From contig CALATC010000096.1 in the NCBI GenBank assembly GCA_937891475.1, forward strand, positions 1-21,745: DNA of 21,745 nt, written 5' to 3'. Positions within the stretch are counted from its first letter, which is position 1. Every line of letters starts with the position of its first letter. The stretch comes from an uncultured Granulicatella sp. GTDB taxonomy: Bacteria; Bacillota; Bacilli; Lactobacillales; Aerococcaceae. The translations under genes and the position numbers were made by a program. Shown piece by piece: positions 10,701-17,450 of this stretch. A model generated the notes under the pieces. That model made no database searches. It was not told the DNA's origin and saw nothing but the letters and a program-made list of their open reading frames with translations.

Positions 10701-11448
10701 ACAAGAATTAAAACAAACGTATCCATATTTATTAGCATCTACAACCGCAAGTTATCAGAGTGTATCTGAAATAAAACGGATGAATGAAGAACCAGATGTG
10801 AAACAATTACCACATTTAGAAGAACAAACTCAACAATCAGATAAACCTGTTCAACAATATATTTACTTAACGTCTGAATTAACGAAACCAAGCTTTATAG
10901 AAAGTAAACAAAAAGTTTCAGCTGCAGAACGTGGAAGCGGTTTACATTTATTAATGCAAAAATTAGACTTAACGAAGGAAATTACTCCTGAATTCATTCA
11001 AGAAACGATTCAACAATTAGTTGAGACACAATTTTTAGAAAAAGAAGTTGCCACAGTAATTCCAGTTGACCAAGTTTATCATTTCTTCCAAAGTGAATTT
11101 GGACAATGGATACAGGAACATCAAGCATTATTAAACCGTGAACAAGCATTTTCACATGTTGTAACAGCAAAACGTATCTTTAAGCATTTACCAGATAATG
11201 AAGATTCGATGTTAATTCACGGGATTATCGACGGATTTGTGGAATTAGACGATGAGATTATCTTATTTGATTATAAGACAGATCATGTGGTTCCTACACA
11301 AAAAGGAATACAGAAAGTCGTTGATAAGTATAAACAGCAATTGAATTTATATGCTGAAGCATTAGAAACAAGTTATCAAAAGAAAGTTACAAAACGTATG
11401 TTATGTTTATTATCGATTGGTCAATCAATTGATATTTCTAATGTTTAA
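7717..11448 (+). CDS. rexA: ATP-dependent helicase/nuclease, RexA (AddA) subunit
   Basis: A UvrD/Rep-type superfamily 1 helicase fused to a RecB-like nuclease, 1243 residues, normal for AddA. Helicase motifs appear in order: Walker A SASAGSGKT (about 28-36), motif Ia TFTEAAAKEM, motif II LIDEYQD (about 403-410), motif III GDVKQSIYAFR (about 430), motif IV AENFRSRDQ, motif V VMTIHASKGLEYP (about 803) and motif VI LYVAMTRAREKL (about 881). The C-terminal nuclease domain shows HGIIDGF (about 1167) and FDYKTD (about 1184), with the Asp and Lys of the active site. The start lies eight bases after AAGGAGG, which is inside the end of rexB, so the two subunits are translated together. All catalytic motifs look intact. 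Confidence 0.97.
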   Translation: MIPVKPEGVQATPEQWQAIWQRGDNLLVSASAGSGKTKVLVDRIMGYIEDGVNIDSLLIVTFTEAAAKEMKERLRINLEKAITKETDLAKKHMYVKQLSLLPNATISTIHSFCMKVIRRYFYLSQLDPVFSLLNEVEGTLLKEKVWRNIQDELLEEHSWMDRLMRYFSSDRNDDGFTTLVYQLYDFSRSKPNPKQWISSLADLYETKDNYGEIPIIKDQFVPYIREELKYLVSAYDELLKLAELTGFEKCKNVVEADAQQIQEVYSAFESGNYTAAYKLAQEVKFDRFPTVPKKDETTDREAVQAIKRKRDSLKKHWEDQVLATAFFESPEVQMKHLRDIYPMMLHLSQVVLKFYEAFQLEKKSSNKIDFSDLEHDTLSILSTEKNVVLIAKKYYQELFTEVLIDEYQDVNRVQEAILTSVAKENNLFMVGDVKQSIYAFRLADPSLFRDKYEAYADENGGKRIILAENFRSRDQVLSFTNLIFRQIMDHELGQIDYDDDAALKTGNLNYSEDTDKFSECYIIQNSNLNDEEEETSELETESMIDSSATAEVHFIAGKIKEMMANQFEIMHEESTKENPKKRPIQYKDIVILAPTKANNGLIEEIFTQYQIPVLVQKNLQYFKRTEIAIMMSALKIIDNPTQDIPFVAVLRSGIVGLDEIDLAHIRKHNKSCSFYEACAQFVEHFKLEEVTYYDSAQQQQLKDRVQAFLAQLESWRDIANHQSISTLIWHIYMDTNYLTYVHGQSVGQQRVLNLHALYKYAKDFEDSSFKGLRNFVRFIQQMQHKKQDLEEPTQISDEEDAVRVMTIHASKGLEYPVVFLMNAGKKFNQQDIRQQAIRSDELGVGVKYLQLPQRIQYTTIPYVMAYKAEKNKLLSEEMRKLYVAMTRAREKLIIVGSLKDFEKFKEEHSMIDDLNEEVLPFALRYHVDNYLTWILMATFRKQDKVPFHQEVIEFEQIKKNALNWIQETETASMNEEEWLQKQAVGNTVKNLPKLLQELKQTYPYLLASTTASYQSVSEIKRMNEEPDVKQLPHLEEQTQQSDKPVQQYIYLTSELTKPSFIESKQKVSAAERGSGLHLLMQKLDLTKEITPEFIQETIQQLVETQFLEKEVATVIPVDQVYHFFQSEFGQWIQEHQALLNREQAFSHVVTAKRIFKHLPDNEDSMLIHGIIDGFVELDDEIILFDYKTDHVVPTQKGIQKVVDKYKQQLNLYAEALETSYQKKVTKRMLCLLSIGQSIDISNV

Positions 11449-11458
11449 TAGATGAAAG

Positions 11459-11487
11459 AAGGACGTTCTTAATGAGCGTCCTTTTAT
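11459..11487 (+). terminator. Terminator after rexA
   Basis: A 10-bp stem, AAGGACGTTC (11459-11468) with GAGCGTCCTT (11474-11483), has one G-U pair, a five-base loop and a short T tail. Confidence 0.8.
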
Positions 11488-11583
11488 GTTTGTTTGGATG
11501 GTGGTGGAGGATTTGTGGAGGTTGGTTTATTTTTCGATATACAACTTTCTTTAATATATATTATGTAAACCTGGATATCGTTC

Positions 11584-11724
11584 GAAATAATGGATTAACT
11601 GTAGCTAGGTCGCCAGCAGCCAGCTTTGCTGTCTCATGGCTAAACTTTGAGCCTAGGTCTCAAAGTTTCCCTGTAAAAGAATCATAACTGATTCTTTTAC
11701 TTTAGCTACGGTATCCATTATTTC
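11584..11724 (+). repeat. Structured dispersed repeat, copy A
   Basis: A 141-bp element built of nested pairings. The outer stem is a perfect 12 bp (11584-11595 with 11713-11724). The inner closing stem is GTAGCTA (11601-11607) with TAGCTAC (11703-11709). The invariant core GGTCGCCAGCAGCC follows (11608-11621). A small AGC-TTT-GCT hairpin, then GTCTCAT, lies inside an AGCC/GGCT stem (11618-11621 with 11638-11641). Next come a perfect 10-bp hairpin (11642-11651 with 11659-11668), TCCC, and a perfect 12-bp hairpin (11673-11684 with 11689-11700). Stem sequences differ from copies B and C but pairing is kept. It lies between the rexA terminator and the promoter of the next gene. No coding frame fits it. 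I do not recognise the family; the strand label follows the GGTCGCC orientation only. Confidence 0.85.
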
Positions 11725-11827
11725 TCACTTTTTACGTCTTCAGTTAGAAATTTAGATAACATATCAATTGTTTTTCACTTTTAAATTAGTAATGTTAGTT
11801 GCTGTATCATTATTTCTTACTTTTAAT
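11721..11827 (+). repeat. Three short imperfect direct repeats in the gene-free stretch
   Basis: A 15-base motif of the form TTTYTYACTTTTWAN occurs at 11721-11735, 11771-11785 and 11813-11827, 50 and 42 bases apart. The first begins inside the right arm of repeat copy A. Copies 1 and 3 also share CATTA before the motif. The rest of 11486-11856 is AT-rich with no convincing gene. Confidence 0.4.
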
Positions 11828-11856
11828 CGTAATATTTACCTTATGTGTACGATAAC

Positions 11857-11885
11857 TTGCTTAATTTTTGGGTTAATCGTATAAT
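11857..11885 (+). promoter_or_regulatory. Promoter of the DUF624-like gene
   Basis: The -35 TTGCTT (11857-11862) and a perfect -10 TATAAT (11880-11885) are 17 bp apart, 36 bases before the ATG at 11922. Confidence 0.7.
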
Positions 11886-11921
11886 GTGTTTTGTATTTTA
11901 TTTGTTAAAGGATGGTTTTGG

Positions 11922-12536
11922 ATGAAATTTAATGAGGAAAGTCCTTTTTGGCGTTTTGCTACGATGTTAGCGGACTTTATTTTGTTGAACTTATTAGTGA
12001 TTATAATTAGTATTCCTATTGTAACGATTGGTCCTGTGTTTGCGGCTTTGTTTTATACAATGATGAAGTTTTCTGAAAATGAAGATGGTTATTTAGTGAA
12101 AACGTTCTGGAATGAATTGAAACATCTTTTCTTTGTACGAGTTGCTGTTTCTTTAATTTATACAGCAATCATTGGAGCTACAGTATATGTGATTCAATTT
12201 TGGTATAGTTTCCAAAATATTTTTGGAATGATGTTAGCCATTATTTTCTTTTTATTCTTATGTATGACGATCACAGCCATGTTGATTTCATTAGCAAGAA
12301 CACAGTATTTTGGTACGATTATGAGTTATATTCGTGATGGATATTTATTTATTTTTATTTCATTAAAAGAAGCTGTTGCTATTTTAGCTATTCCAGTTAT
12401 TTTAATTGGTTTTAGCATTTTCCAAGAAACGGTTTTATATTTCATGGGAATTATCGGGATTTCATTAATGGGATATGCTTTAGCACCATTGTTTCATAAA
12501 ATGTTTTCAAAAGTAGAAAAAAAGCATGAAGTTTAA
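11922..12536 (+). CDS. DUF624 (YesL-like) integral membrane protein
   Basis: A 204-residue membrane protein. It opens with FNEESPFWRFATMLADFILLN and continues with LVIIISIPIVTIGPVFAALFYTM, the N-terminal signature of the DUF624/YesL family. About five hydrophobic segments can be seen (near residues 15-45, 75-95, 98-120, 135-165 and 170-190), ending in a basic tail (FHKMFSKVEKKHEV). Family members often sit beside carbohydrate ABC transporters, but this one is alone, with its own promoter and a shared terminator. Its molecular function is unknown. The ATG at 11922 follows AAAGGATGG at a good distance; an in-frame GTG at 11886 directly abuts the -10 hexamer and would lie upstream of the expected transcript start, so it was rejected. 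Confidence 0.82.
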   Translation: MKFNEESPFWRFATMLADFILLNLLVIIISIPIVTIGPVFAALFYTMMKFSENEDGYLVKTFWNELKHLFFVRVAVSLIYTAIIGATVYVIQFWYSFQNIFGMMLAIIFFLFLCMTITAMLISLARTQYFGTIMSYIRDGYLFIFISLKEAVAILAIPVILIGFSIFQETVLYFMGIIGISLMGYALAPLFHKMFSKVEKKHEV

Positions 12537-12556
12537 TCCTTCATGCTTTTTCTTTT
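12517..12556. terminator. Bidirectional terminator between convergent genes
   Basis: A perfect 12-bp stem, AAAAGCATGAAG (12520-12531) with CTTCATGCTTTT (12539-12550), has A-rich bases before it and T-rich bases after it. It therefore serves the DUF624-like gene (+) and the phn operon (-). It overlaps the last codons of the + strand gene. Confidence 0.85.
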
Positions 12557-13364
12557 ATCCTCGTGCTAAGTGAGTACGAATTTTCGTTGATAAGAATTCA
12601 ATAACTAATACTAGTACAATTAATCCGCATAGGATAGCCCCTACTTCATGCCATTTATACGCTGTCATCGCAAAGATTAATGGAGCACCGATACCACCGG
12701 CTCCTACCATCCCTAAAACAGTCGCATCTCTCAAGTTCATATCGAAACGATAAATCACTGTAGAAATGAATGCTGGAATTAATTGTGGTAAGATTCCAAA
12801 ACGAATTTTTTGATAGAAATTACATCCACTAGCATCTAATGATTCCAAAATTTTGTAATCCAAGTCTTCAATAGCTTCTATATACAATTTAGAAATCATC
12901 CCAATTGATGCCACAGACATTGTAAGCAACCCTGTAAAAGCACCAGGACCCGTTACACGAATAAACATTAACCCATAAATTAATGTTGGGACTGTACGAA
13001 TCGCCATAATTGCTGTACGTCCAATAATTGCAACTGGTTTTGGTACGATGTTTGTTGCTGAAATAAATGAAAATGGAATCGCTAAAATTGCTCCAACTAA
13101 TGTTCCTAGAAACGCAATTGCAATAGTTTCTAATAATAAATAAGGAACACCTTTTGTTGTAAAGTTTAATAATAACGATGTTTCAGGAGTTACAATCCCT
13201 TGTAAAATACTTTGAGAAATTTGTAATCCATTTTCTGGAATTTTACTTAATTCAATCGTAGATCCAGACCATGCAAAAATGATGATTAATAAGAATAAAA
13301 CGCCTAATTGAACAATCCATGTACGAGGAGCTTTTTCATATTGTTTTAATACTGCTTCATTCAT
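12555..13364 (-). CDS. phnE: Phosphonate/phosphite-type ABC transporter permease (second PhnE)
   Basis: A 269-residue inner-membrane permease of the binding-protein-dependent type. Hydrophobic segments are visible near residues 17-35, 72-105, 112-135, 140-160 and 215-260. The cytoplasmic EAA-type loop is ESLDASGCNFYQKIRFGILPQ, which contacts the ATPase. The segment RDATVLGMVGAGGIGAPL near residue 215 is typical of PhnE proteins. It is the last gene of phnD-phnC-phnE-phnE, 16 bases after the other permease, with AAGGGGAG as SD sequence. The two different permeases probably form a heterodimer. Substrate (phosphonate, phosphite or another small phosphorus compound) cannot be told from sequence; no C-P lyase genes are nearby. 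Confidence 0.92.
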   Translation of the reverse strand: MNEAVLKQYEKAPRTWIVQLGVLFLLIIIFAWSGSTIELSKIPENGLQISQSILQGIVTPETSLLLNFTTKGVPYLLLETIAIAFLGTLVGAILAIPFSFISATNIVPKPVAIIGRTAIMAIRTVPTLIYGLMFIRVTGPGAFTGLLTMSVASIGMISKLYIEAIEDLDYKILESLDASGCNFYQKIRFGILPQLIPAFISTVIYRFDMNLRDATVLGMVGAGGIGAPLIFAMTAYKWHEVGAILCGLIVLVLVIEFLSTKIRTHLARG

Positions 13365-13380
13365 GTGTTTAACTCCCCTT

Positions 13381-14199
13381 CTATGTTAATTTCGTACGTA
13401 AGTAGTAACTTACAGACTCAATAATGACTACAGTGATAAATAAAGTCACTAAAATCATCCCTACATTTCCATATTCACGCCATCCAAGATTTTCGTTTAA
13501 AATAATCCCGATACCACCGGCACCAACATAACCTAAAATTGACGCATAACGAACATTACCTTCAAAGCAATATAATGAGCTTGCTAAGTAAGTTGGTAAA
13601 ATTTGGGGAATAATCGCACTTGTAAATGCTTGACCTTTTGTTGCTCCTAAAGCTTCAGCTGCTTCAAAAGCCCCCATATCTACAGTCTCAATTTGTTCAT
13701 ATAATTGTTTACCACAGTAAGCAAATGTATAAGTCGCAATCGCAAATGTACCCGCCATTGTTCCTAAACCAAAAATATAAGTTGCAATTAAGGCAGTTAC
13801 AAGCGTTGGTAATGTACGAACCACACTTAAAAATAAACGACTTAAACTAATAATCCATTTATTTTTAACAATATTACTAGATGCAACAATGGCAAATGGA
13901 ATGACTAAAATCGAGCCCAATAAAGAACCTAATAATGACATTTTAATTGTATCAATTAATGGTTGCCAAATATTACTTGAATATTCCCAAGTTGGTGGAA
14001 ACATACGACCGATAATAACAAAGAATTGAACACCACGTTGTAAAATGGTATGGATATTAAATCCAGTAATTTTAGCTGAAAAATACATCGCAATTAATAA
14101 ACCAATCGCAACATAAATAGCTTTTGATTTTGGTTCAGTAACGGTTGTACCATTTTTTAAAGTAAATTCTTTTGCAGCGAAGAGTTTATTATCCTTCAT
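13381..14199 (-). CDS. phnE: Phosphonate/phosphite-type ABC transporter permease (first PhnE)
   Basis: A 272-residue permease paralogous to the next gene. After a polar N terminus, transmembrane segments are seen near residues 28-45, 85-112, 120-150 and 235-265. The EAA loop reads EAAEALGATKGQAFTSAIIPQ, and the C-terminal part has the family segment RYASILGYVGAGGIG. Its ATG overlaps the end of phnC by 11 bases, so it is translationally coupled to the ATPase gene; its SD sequence GGAGGAG lies inside phnC. It should act with PhnC and the second PhnE as the membrane core of the importer. Confidence 0.93.
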   Translation of the reverse strand: MKDNKLFAAKEFTLKNGTTVTEPKSKAIYVAIGLLIAMYFSAKITGFNIHTILQRGVQFFVIIGRMFPPTWEYSSNIWQPLIDTIKMSLLGSLLGSILVIPFAIVASSNIVKNKWIISLSRLFLSVVRTLPTLVTALIATYIFGLGTMAGTFAIATYTFAYCGKQLYEQIETVDMGAFEAAEALGATKGQAFTSAIIPQILPTYLASSLYCFEGNVRYASILGYVGAGGIGIILNENLGWREYGNVGMILVTLFITVVIIESVSYYLRTKLT

Positions 14200-14950
14200 G
14201 TAACTCCTCCGCCTTTCCTTTATAAATTAAATCTAATACTTCTTTCGTTACTTGGCTACTTGGACCATCATAAACAATTTCTCCATCACGAATCCCAATA
14301 ATACGATCTGCATATTCTAACGCTAATTCCACATGGTGGATGTTTAATAAAATAGAAATATTTAATTCTTGGTTAATCTTTCTAAAGTCTTCCATAACAC
14401 GTTTAGCTGTAATTGGGTCTAAAGCGGCAACTGGTTCATCTGCTAAAATAATTTCAGGATTCTGTGCTAATGTTCTCGCTAAAGCAACACGTTGCTGTTG
14501 TCCCCCTGATAACTGGTCAGCACGGATAAAGGCTTTATCAACAATCCCCACTTTATCTAAAGCTTCTAAAGCATGTAATTTTTCTTCTTTTGTATAAATT
14601 CCAAATAATGAACGAACAAATGGAATATCTGGAACAATCGAAGTTAGTACGTTTTTAATAACTGTTGTTCTTGTTACTAAATTAAATGATTGGAAAATCA
14701 TCCCTACTTTATTTCTACGGAATTTACGAAGAGATTTTCCTTTTAATGAAGATACATTCGTACCATCTACAGTTAATGTCCCTTCTGTAATTTCAATCAT
14801 ACGGTTAATCGTACGAATTAATGTCGATTTACCAGCACCTGATAAACCAATAATCGAAACAAATTCACCTTGTTCAATTTCTAAATTAATATTTTTTAAC
14901 CCTTTCACACCATTTGGATAGGTTTTTGAAACATTTTCAAATTTAATCAT
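14189..14950 (-). CDS. phnC: Phosphonate/phosphite-type ABC transporter ATPase
   Basis: A 253-residue cytoplasmic ATPase with the full set of ABC motifs: Walker A GLSGAGKST (35-43), Q-loop MIFQSFNLV, signature LSGGQQQRVALART, Walker B ILADEPVAALDP and the H-loop NIHHVELAL. Similarity to PhnC is seen in the IRTINRMIEITEGTLTVDG and FRRNKVGMIFQ stretches. The ATG at 14950 is preferred: the SD sequence GAGGAAGAGGA lies directly before it, and an in-frame TTG at 14968 would place that site in the coding region. A terminator lies just upstream, between phnD and phnC, so this gene probably gets only part of the phnD transcription. Confidence 0.94.
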   Translation of the reverse strand: MIKFENVSKTYPNGVKGLKNINLEIEQGEFVSIIGLSGAGKSTLIRTINRMIEITEGTLTVDGTNVSSLKGKSLRKFRRNKVGMIFQSFNLVTRTTVIKNVLTSIVPDIPFVRSLFGIYTKEEKLHALEALDKVGIVDKAFIRADQLSGGQQQRVALARTLAQNPEIILADEPVAALDPITAKRVMEDFRKINQELNISILLNIHHVELALEYADRIIGIRDGEIVYDGPSSQVTKEVLDLIYKGKAEELHEG

Positions 14951-14966
14951 ATCTGTCCTCTTCCTC

Positions 14967-14997
14967 AAAAAAAGGGTCAGGAGTCGCTCCTAACCCT
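14967..14997 (-). terminator. Internal terminator between phnD and phnC
   Basis: On the - strand AGGGTTAGGAG pairs with CTCCTGACCCT (11 bp, one G-U, loop CGA) and runs into seven T. It lies inside the 69-base gap between the binding-protein gene and the ATPase gene. It should let phnD be made in excess over the membrane complex. Confidence 0.85.
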
Positions 14998-15019
14998 CAT
15001 TTGATCATCATTTCTTTCC

Positions 15020-16075
15020 TTAGTTACCTGATTTTAATTTTTTAAGAACTTTTTGAGCTTCACGTTCTTTATCGTAATCAGAGGCATTAGCTTTCTTATA
15101 TCCTGAATGAGAGTAAATCTTAATCACTTCTTTACCTTCATCAGTTTCAGCTAATTTGATCATTGCGTTAGCAAAAGCTTCTTTGAATGCGTCGTCTACA
15201 ACTGGAGACGATTTACTTACTGAAATTGTATCGTTGTAAATATCTGGAGTTACACCAATTACATTTGTTTCTTTCCAAATTTCTTCTGAACGTCCATATT
15301 CGCTTGTCCATTTTTTAGCATAGTCAGAACGTAAGTCAGCATATCCAACCATAATATCAATTTGTCCTGAAGCTAAACGAGCGGCAGATGAAGCGTATGA
15401 ATCAGATTGAACAACATTTTGTAAATCTGAAATATTTTTACCGAATTTATCTTGTAGCCATAATGTAGGATAAATATATCCTGAAGAAGAAGAAGTTCCT
15501 AAAACTCCCCAGTTTGCTGAATTTAAATCGTCCCAAGAAATATCTTTACCGCTGTTTACTTTTTCAGCGATTGCTTTCCCTTTTTCTGTTGGTCCAGCAA
15601 TTACTAATCCTTTGTATGAAGTAACTTGATCTTTAGAACGTTTTGATTCTTGACCATCGTTCCAATCTTTTGCATTAGAAGAATTTTTTTCTAAACCAGA
15701 ACGAGTTGCTGTTAATAATACGTCTACCTCTTTGTCAAATAATACATAAGTACCACCAGGAATGAAACCTACATCAGCAGTCCCTGATGCTAAAGCTTCC
15801 CCTACTGCATCAAAGCTTGTACCAACATTGATTTCAACATTATTCACTGTATAACCTTCATCAGCTAATTGTTTCTTCAATAATTCTTTCAATGGCTCAG
15901 TAGCCGTTACAATCGCTTCTGGATCACGAGAAGGTACAAATGCAACCTTTAATGTATCAATTTTTTTCGATCCATTTCCTTTAGAACCTGAATCACTTGA
16001 TTGACTTGAACAAGCTGCAAGTAAAGCTGCTGCTGATACTCCTAGTGCTAATTTTGACCAAAAAGACTTCTTCAT
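15020..16075 (-). CDS. phnD: Phosphonate/phosphite-type ABC transporter substrate-binding lipoprotein
   Basis: A 351-residue lipoprotein. The signal peptide MKKSFWSKLALGVSAAALLA ends in the lipobox LAAC with Cys22, followed by a Ser/Gly-rich linker (SSQSSDSGSKGNGSK), so it is tethered outside the membrane. The mature part has PhnD-family features: LKVAFVPSRDPEAIVTATEP, then GTSFDAVGEALASGTADVGFIPGGTYVL, and SSSSGYIYPTLWLQ, where the Ser-rich turn binds the oxyanion in relatives. It is first in its operon. The promoter is at 16134-16162 and GGGGG serves as SD sequence. The exact substrate is not determinable; phosphite and methylphosphonate are as likely as 2-aminoethylphosphonate. Confidence 0.93.
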   Translation of the reverse strand: MKKSFWSKLALGVSAAALLAACSSQSSDSGSKGNGSKKIDTLKVAFVPSRDPEAIVTATEPLKELLKKQLADEGYTVNNVEINVGTSFDAVGEALASGTADVGFIPGGTYVLFDKEVDVLLTATRSGLEKNSSNAKDWNDGQESKRSKDQVTSYKGLVIAGPTEKGKAIAEKVNSGKDISWDDLNSANWGVLGTSSSSGYIYPTLWLQDKFGKNISDLQNVVQSDSYASSAARLASGQIDIMVGYADLRSDYAKKWTSEYGRSEEIWKETNVIGVTPDIYNDTISVSKSSPVVDDAFKEAFANAMIKLAETDEGKEVIKIYSHSGYKKANASDYDKEREAQKVLKKLKSGN

Positions 16076-16133
16076 AAAATATATCCCCCTAAGATATGTT
16101 TTCTACAAGATTGAACTCTCAACCTCAAGTACA

Positions 16134-16162
16134 ATCATACAAAATCCGAACGATAATTACAA
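16134..16162 (-). promoter_or_regulatory. phnD operon promoter
   Basis: On the - strand the -35 TTGTAA (plus coordinates 16157-16162) and -10 TATGAT (16134-16139) are exactly 17 bp apart, giving a leader of about 50 bases before phnD. The spacer carries CGTTCGGA, the complement of a PurBox-like CCGAACG, so a regulator bound there would touch the polymerase site directly. Confidence 0.7.
16142..16154 (+). promoter_or_regulatory. PurBox-like motif in the phnD promoter
   Basis: AAATCCGAACGAT differs at one base from the AWWWCCGAACWWT PurBox described for lactococcal PurR. It lies in the spacer and -35 edge of the phnD promoter. A second 12/13 match (AAATACGAACAAT) lies at 16239-16251. Regulation is inferred, not shown. 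Confidence 0.35.
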
Positions 16163-16319
16163 GTGATTTCTATCTAAAAATACATTTTTAGATGAATTTT
16201 CATAAAAATTATTCATTTTCAAACGTTGAAAACGTGTAAAATACGAACAATAACAGTGTGAAAATATAAATGATGAATAATTAGTAAATTTAAAAGGATA
16301 TAATAGTTTTAAAACAATA

Positions 16320-16360
16320 AAAATAACCGAACATTTTAAATATGAACGTTCGGTTATTTT
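16320..16360. terminator. Bidirectional hairpin; terminator or inverted PurBox pair
   Basis: AAAATAACCGAAC (16320-16332) pairs perfectly with GTTCGGTTATTTT (16348-16360), 13 bp with a 15-base loop. On the - strand it is followed by TTATTGTTTT, so it could end transcripts coming from the acetyltransferase gene and repeat copy B before the phn promoter. The two arms also read as inverted PurBoxes: ATAACCGAACATT matches 13/13 and its partner 12/13, with 17 bases between CGAA and TTCG, the spacing known for paired PurBoxes. Both readings are possible. The rest of 16163-16397 is AT-rich and shows no gene. Confidence 0.6.
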
Positions 16361-16397
16361 CGTAATAGTTTGAAAAAATATTTTACTCCTTAACGTC

Positions 16398-16548
16398 TTC
16401 AAAATACATAAAAAATACTTTTGATATAGTAACAAGGTCGCCAGCAGCCTTGCTTTGCAAGTCTCATGGCTAAACTTCGAGCCTGTAGTCTCAAAGTTTC
16501 CCGCAAAAATGCATTTGCTACTATGGAGTATTTTCTATGTATTTTGAA
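16398..16548 (+). repeat. Structured dispersed repeat, copy B
   Basis: A 151-bp copy in the same orientation as copy A. The outer stem is 21 bp with one mismatch (16398-16418 with 16528-16548). The closing stem is ATAGTAACAA (16426-16435) with TTGCTACTAT (16515-16524), one mismatch. The core GGTCGCCAGCAGCC is at 16436-16449. A TTGC-TTT-GCAA hairpin lies inside AGCC/GGCT (16446-16449 with 16468-16471). The 10-bp hairpin (16472-16481 with 16490-16499) has one mismatch, and the last hairpin has shrunk to GCA-AAAA-TGC. ACGT flanks both ends (16393-16396 and 16554-16557). It lies just behind the stop codon of the acetyltransferase gene and is inverted relative to copy C. Confidence 0.88.
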
Positions 16549-16570
16549 TCTATACGTAAAACACTTTTTA

Positions 16571-17380
16571 TTATTCTTTTATTTGATAATAATGTTGCGC
16601 AAAATCTACACATTCTTTCATATCAAATATATATACAGTGCCTTCGTTGATAGTCGTATGAGCAACTAAATGGTTTTCCATGAATCTATTTTGAATTTCT
16701 AAATAGTCATCGTATAAATCTAATTCAATATTTTTAAACGAAATCCATTTTTCTCCATCTTTTGTCCATATCTTACTTCTTTCTTGAATGACTTCACGAT
16801 TTAAGCGACTTTCAGCTAAATGGAGTGACGTATTTGTTTCAAAATCAGTTCCAATCATTAATACTTTAGCACCAATGGAATACATTCTTCCCAATGGTGA
16901 TTTCTCTCCAAATGGAAAATCAAATGAATCCTGTCCAATAATTTCTATAGCCTTCTCTCCGATTGACGTAAAAGAATACATAGGATGATTACTTCGAATA
17001 GAATTAGGAAAAATACCAATAAACTGACTAAAAGCTCCCATTGCTTTACTATACGATAATTTTTTTGAATATGCAGGCATAGCATCACGAATTACAGCAT
17101 GCCATTCATCTGGAACTGGAGGATATTGCCAACTAGCAGGATCGGAAATTTCAACCGTTTGAGACGGTACTACAATCGTTCCTTCAATACCTATTACTTC
17201 CCTTAACGCCAAATATAAAGCTTCAGTTCCACCAACCACATACCCTAATGAAGACAAAGAAGCATGAACTAATAAAGTATCTCCACGTTTAATTCCTAAC
17301 TGGGAAAATTTATGAATCAAATCATCCTTTGTAACTGGTTTAAAATTTTTATCAATACACTTTTGCATATAAGAATACAA
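16571..17380 (-). CDS. AAC(3)-family (aminoglycoside N3-acetyltransferase-like) protein
   Basis: About 269 residues, the usual length of the Antibiotic_NAT family, which moves an acetyl group from acetyl-CoA to an amine. Family segments are KRGDTLLVHASLSSLG near residue 35, the VVGGTEALYLALREVIG helix, TIVVPSQT, the conserved SNHPMYSF, the GRMYSIGAKVLMIG acetyl-CoA region, and TSLHLAESRL. Acetyl-CoA use follows from the family; the aminoglycoside substrate is uncertain, since many chromosomal members give no resistance. The start is ambiguous: GAGGGG (17391-17396) suits the TTG at 17380; a GTG at 17389 is too close and an ATG at 17368 too far. The gene stands alone with its own promoter, between inverted repeat copies B and C, and may be an acquired cassette. 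Confidence 0.88.
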   Translation of the reverse strand: MYSYMQKCIDKNFKPVTKDDLIHKFSQLGIKRGDTLLVHASLSSLGYVVGGTEALYLALREVIGIEGTIVVPSQTVEISDPASWQYPPVPDEWHAVIRDAMPAYSKKLSYSKAMGAFSQFIGIFPNSIRSNHPMYSFTSIGEKAIEIIGQDSFDFPFGEKSPLGRMYSIGAKVLMIGTDFETNTSLHLAESRLNREVIQERSKIWTKDGEKWISFKNIELDLYDDYLEIQNRFMENHLVAHTTINEGTVYIFDMKECVDFAQHYYQIKE

Positions 17381-17419
17381 AAAAATCACTCCCCTCTTTT
17401 TCGTATCATCATTAAATTA

Positions 17420-17447
17420 ATTATAACTGTTAGAATAGAAAAAACAA
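17420..17447 (-). promoter_or_regulatory. Promoter of the AAC(3)-like gene
   Basis: On the - strand -35 TTGTTT (17442-17447) and a perfect -10 TATAAT (17420-17425) are 16 bp apart. The -35 is only three bases from the outer arm of repeat copy C. Confidence 0.7.
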
Positions 17448-17450
17448 TAG

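Noticed and set aside
11472..11687. 71-codon + strand frame after rexA
   Set aside because: It starts inside the rexA terminator and runs through the hairpins of repeat copy A; the product has no family likeness.
16157..16669. Small frames overlapping the phn promoter region, copy B and the end of the acetyltransferase gene
   Set aside because: They cross inverted repeats and hairpins, lack ribosome binding sites and have biased compositions of AT-rich noncoding DNA.
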